DNA of 7,069 nt. Origin: Emcibacter sp. Its GTDB lineage: Bacteria; Pseudomonadota; Alphaproteobacteria; Sphingomonadales; Emcibacteraceae. Location: NCBI GenBank assembly GCA_016765435.1, contig JAESPY010000266.1, positions 1 through 7,069 on the forward strand, given 5' to 3'. Every line of letters starts with the position of its first letter. Within the stretch, counting starts at the first letter, position 1. Below are positions 5,540-7,069 of this stretch, in pieces. A program made the position numbers and the translations under genes. The notes under the pieces were generated by a model. It had not been told where the DNA came from. It was given only the letters and a program-made list of their open reading frames with translations, and made no database searches.

Positions 5540-6295
5540 ATGTTAATAAAAATTCTGTATCGCCGCTTTCCAAAACTACTTTTCATAATTCGAAAAATTA
5601 CGTCCGTTAATAAAGAACCGGAAATGAGTCTTTTACATATATTATGTCGCCCCGACATGACTAGTATAGATGTGGGAGCGAAGTTTGGTATGTATACTTA
5701 TCGGCTTAATAAGCATTCAAAAAAAGTGGTTGCATTTGAACCCATAAAAGACCTTAACACCGCCCTTTCAAAAATATTTAAAAATGACAATATTGATGTT
5801 ATGCCTGTGGCCTTATCTGATAAATCAGGTGAAGTTTCCATGAGAACACCTCTATATAAATCAGGCAACCCTTGCTACGGGAGATCTACGATAGAGAAAG
5901 AAAATTCCCTTGAATTTAACCAAATAAAAGGGTGGAATGAATTCACCATTAAAACAAAACGTCTGGACGATTTACATATAAATAACATAGGATTTATTAA
6001 AGTCGATGTTGAGGGGCATGAACAAGCTGTTTTAGAAGGCGCAGGCAAAACAATTCAGAAATTCAGGCCCAGAATGCTGATTGAGGCAAATAATCACCAT
6101 TTACCAAAAGCCGTTGAAAAATTATTTAGCTGGGCTAAACATAATGATTATTTGATATATTTTATGGAAAACAACAAAATATATCCTTCATCTTCTTATA
6201 ATATTCCAGATCGCCACTTCCAAAAAAACATAGAGAATTTCATTCTTATTCATTGCCGTGATACAGAATGCTTACGAAATTTAAAAATATTTTAG
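5540..6295 (+). CDS. FkbM-family SAM-dependent methyltransferase
   Basis: A predicted O-methyltransferase of 251 residues with the FkbM fold. Family members methylate hydroxyl groups of sugars, polyketides or other small molecules, often in surface polysaccharide or secondary metabolite clusters. Residues 43-53 (IDVGAKFGMYT) form the SAM-binding motif I and FEP (66-68) follows strand 2. PVALSD (89-94) is a typical motif, and RLDDL (141-145) then IGFIKVDVEGHE (150-161) with EGA (166-168) is the most diagnostic FkbM block. Motif I has Lys48 where Asn is usual (GAN). No signal peptide or membrane segment is clear. The gene is visibly AT-richer than its neighbours: one sampled 60-base line (6121-6180) has 13 G+C, against 32 in 4801-4860 of the aminotransferase. 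This suggests horizontal acquisition. No glycosyltransferase is adjacent, so the substrate is unknown. The ATG at 5540 has only a weak GGG upstream; a TTG at 5525 is an alternative start. Confidence 0.87.
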   Translation: MLIKILYRRFPKLLFIIRKITSVNKEPEMSLLHILCRPDMTSIDVGAKFGMYTYRLNKHSKKVVAFEPIKDLNTALSKIFKNDNIDVMPVALSDKSGEVSMRTPLYKSGNPCYGRSTIEKENSLEFNQIKGWNEFTIKTKRLDDLHINNIGFIKVDVEGHEQAVLEGAGKTIQKFRPRMLIEANNHHLPKAVEKLFSWAKHNDYLIYFMENNKIYPSSSYNIPDRHFQKNIENFILIHCRDTECLRNLKIF

Positions 6296-6332
6296 GCAAA
6301 ATATCGGACAAAATCCTTTAATATTCTTTGCC
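6295..6332. terminator. Convergent-gene hairpin, possible bidirectional terminator
   Basis: GGCAAAATAT (6295-6304) pairs with ATATTCTTTGCC (6321-6332) with a two-base bulge, and GGA/TCC pairs inside the loop. It fills almost the whole 43-base gap between the converging methyltransferase and MarR-type genes. The flanks are AT-rich, but there is no long T run on either strand. Confidence 0.4.
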
Positions 6333-6338
6333 ATAAAA

Positions 6339-6791
6339 CTAACCCATCCGTTCCACCGTTGCCAATAACCCTTTAAGAGCCTGCTTGAAATTTTCCTGCT
6401 CTCCCTTGGGCATTTTCTCCAGCATGCGGGTTTCGAGGTCCTTTGCCTTGCCCGCGATGTCCTGATAAACTTCTGTCCCACGGCTGCTCAAATTAAGGAT
6501 CACTTTACGCCGGTCCCTCGGATCGGTACGGCGGCTGATATAACCATTATCCAAAAGCTTATTCAGAGCGCGTGTGACCTGCACCTGATCCATATCCAGA
6601 GACTGGCCCAGTCTTTTAGCCGATATGGGCGCGGATGAGGCCAACATGGCCATAAAACGCCAACTTTCTCCCCGGAGGCTGTATTTCTCGCCATAATAAT
6701 CCTCAAGGATATAGCCCGCCTCCTGTGACAGACGCCATAGCTGGTACGGCACCCATTCCCGGATATCAAATAATTTTTCCTGTTCTGACAC
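6339..6791 (-). CDS. MarR-family transcriptional regulator
   Basis: A cytoplasmic winged helix-turn-helix regulator of 150 residues, the standard size. An N-terminal dimerisation helix (about 10-35) is followed by LRGESWRFMAMLASSAPISAKRL, then the recognition region LDMDQVQVTRALNKLLDNGYI (65-85). The beta-wing is SRRTDPRDRRKVILNLSSRG (86-105), where DPRDRRK is the most characteristic MarR motif. C-terminal helices (about 106-150) complete the dimer interface. The start is GTG at 6789-6791, supported by GGTGGA on the minus strand (6800-6805) eight bases away; the upstream in-frame ATG is blocked by a stop. Family members usually repress themselves and a nearby gene in response to small aromatic or oxidative signals. 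No obvious efflux or enzyme target sits beside it, so its regulon is unknown. It lies downstream of groEL on the same strand but is separated by a strong terminator. Confidence 0.92.
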   Translation of the reverse strand: MSEQEKLFDIREWVPYQLWRLSQEAGYILEDYYGEKYSLRGESWRFMAMLASSAPISAKRLGQSLDMDQVQVTRALNKLLDNGYISRRTDPRDRRKVILNLSSRGTEVYQDIAGKAKDLETRMLEKMPKGEQENFKQALKGLLATVERMG

Positions 6792-6819
6792 TTCTTTATT
6801 CCACCATTACTTTACAACA

Positions 6820-6832
6820 TATCTTCGAGATA
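6820..6832. promoter_or_regulatory. Small dyad in the MarR gene leader, possible autoregulatory site
   Basis: TATCT-TCG-AGATA is a perfect 5-bp inverted repeat between the candidate promoter and the GTG start of the MarR gene, where MarR-type proteins often bind to repress their own gene. It is short, so chance is possible. Confidence 0.3.
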
Positions 6833-6845
6833 AAAGTACAAGGGC

Positions 6846-6873
6846 ACCATACGGGCCAATATAATACTGACAA
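6846..6873 (-). promoter_or_regulatory. Candidate promoter of the MarR gene
   Basis: On the minus strand TTGTCA (6868-6873) matches the -35 consensus at five of six positions. It is followed after 16 bases by TATGGT (6846-6851), which matches the -10 at four of six. Transcription would begin near 6839, about 48 bases before the GTG. The call rests on consensus only. Confidence 0.35.
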
Positions 6874-6905
6874 AAGATAATAGCCTTCTCTTATGTCTCC
6901 CCTTT

Positions 6906-6931
6906 ATCTGACAAGAAACAATATATCAGAT
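6906..6931. repeat. Inverted repeat between the MarR promoter and the groEL terminator
   Basis: ATCTGA (6906-6911) and TCAGAT (6926-6931) are perfect inverted arms with a 14-base spacer, about 33 bases upstream of the candidate MarR -35 box. It might be a regulatory site; otherwise 6874-6941 shows nothing I can name. Confidence 0.25.
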
Positions 6932-6941
6932 CACCCCGGAC

Positions 6942-6972
6942 AAAAAAAGGGCCGAAGATAATTCTCCGGCCC
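6942..6972 (-). terminator. Rho-independent terminator of groEL
   Basis: On the minus strand GGGCCGGAGA (6963-6972) pairs with TCTTCGGCCC (6949-6958) around the loop ATTA, a 10-bp stem with one G-T wobble, followed by seven T (6942-6948). It lies 36 bases past the groEL stop and is a textbook intrinsic terminator. Confidence 0.92.
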
Positions 6973-7008
6973 TCCTTAAAAATATGTAAGCGTTTTAGAA
7001 CGGTTGGC

Positions 7009-7069
7009 TTAGAAGCCCATACCGCCCATGCCGCCCATACCGCCCATGCCGCCCATATCAGGCATAGCA
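7009..7069 (-). CDS. groL: GroEL chaperonin, C-terminal tail only
   Basis: The minus strand at the right edge reads AMPDMGGMGGMGGMGGMGF followed by TAA (7009-7011). The Gly-Gly-Met repeat tail is the hallmark of GroEL (Cpn60) C-termini, which are disordered and project into the folding cavity of the tetradecamer. Only 19 codons are inside the window; the rest, and probably groES ahead of it, lies beyond base 7069. The terminator at 6942-6972 ends this unit. Despite the short length the motif, position and terminator make the identification strong. Confidence 0.88.
   Translation of the reverse strand, partial: AMPDMGGMGGMGGMGGMGF

Noticed and set aside
7009..7069. GGCATG repeats at the right edge as a tandem DNA repeat
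   Set aside because: They encode the Gly-Gly-Met tail of GroEL in frame up to the stop codon, so they are a coding repeat.

Overview
The window looks like a chromosomal segment of a Gram-negative alphaproteobacterium. The evidence is a periplasmic class I (c2-like) cytochrome c, a periplasmic MlaC-type lipid carrier, a GroEL tail ending in GGM repeats, and an arginase/ornithine aminotransferase pair beside an Lrp/AsnC regulator. The phylum-level call is an inference from family flavour; no rRNA or other marker is present and I do not name a genus. Core genes have medium GC, while one gene near the right end is clearly AT-richer.

Layout, left to right. Bases 1-800 hold the C-terminal part of an AGCS-family sodium:alanine/glycine symporter, closed by a strong hairpin at 820-846. 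After a repeat-rich leader comes a small secreted cytochrome c (1003-1383) with its own terminator (1406-1440). A 282-base gap with two compound hairpins leads to a solitary mlaC-like gene (1666-2460). An Lrp/AsnC regulator (2497-2982) is on the minus strand and ends head-on against it.

The regulator is divergent from a tight two-gene operon: arginase (3171-4106) and ornithine aminotransferase (4111-5316), four bases apart. Together they turn arginine into urea plus ornithine and then into glutamate-5-semialdehyde, which feeds glutamate. The 188-base divergent region carries two AT-rich dyads that are candidate sites for the regulator. The nearby symporter also handles amino acids, but it is separated by its own terminator and other genes, so a functional link is only a guess.

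The 223-base gap after the operon contains three inverted-repeat structures. The most striking is a pair of TGTAAC/GTTACA-type sites 22 bp apart within a 43-base palindrome. Next is an AT-rich FkbM-type methyltransferase gene (5540-6295), which looks acquired. A MarR-family regulator (6339-6791, minus strand, GTG start) converges on it. The right edge holds a textbook terminator (6942-6972) and the last 19 codons of groEL on the minus strand.

I see no CRISPR array, tRNA, rRNA, transposase or phage gene, and no convincing new multi-gene system. The points most worth a second look are regulatory: the paired operator-like palindrome at 5401-5443, the dyads between the Lrp-type gene and arginase, and the competing inverted repeats upstream of the cytochrome gene.
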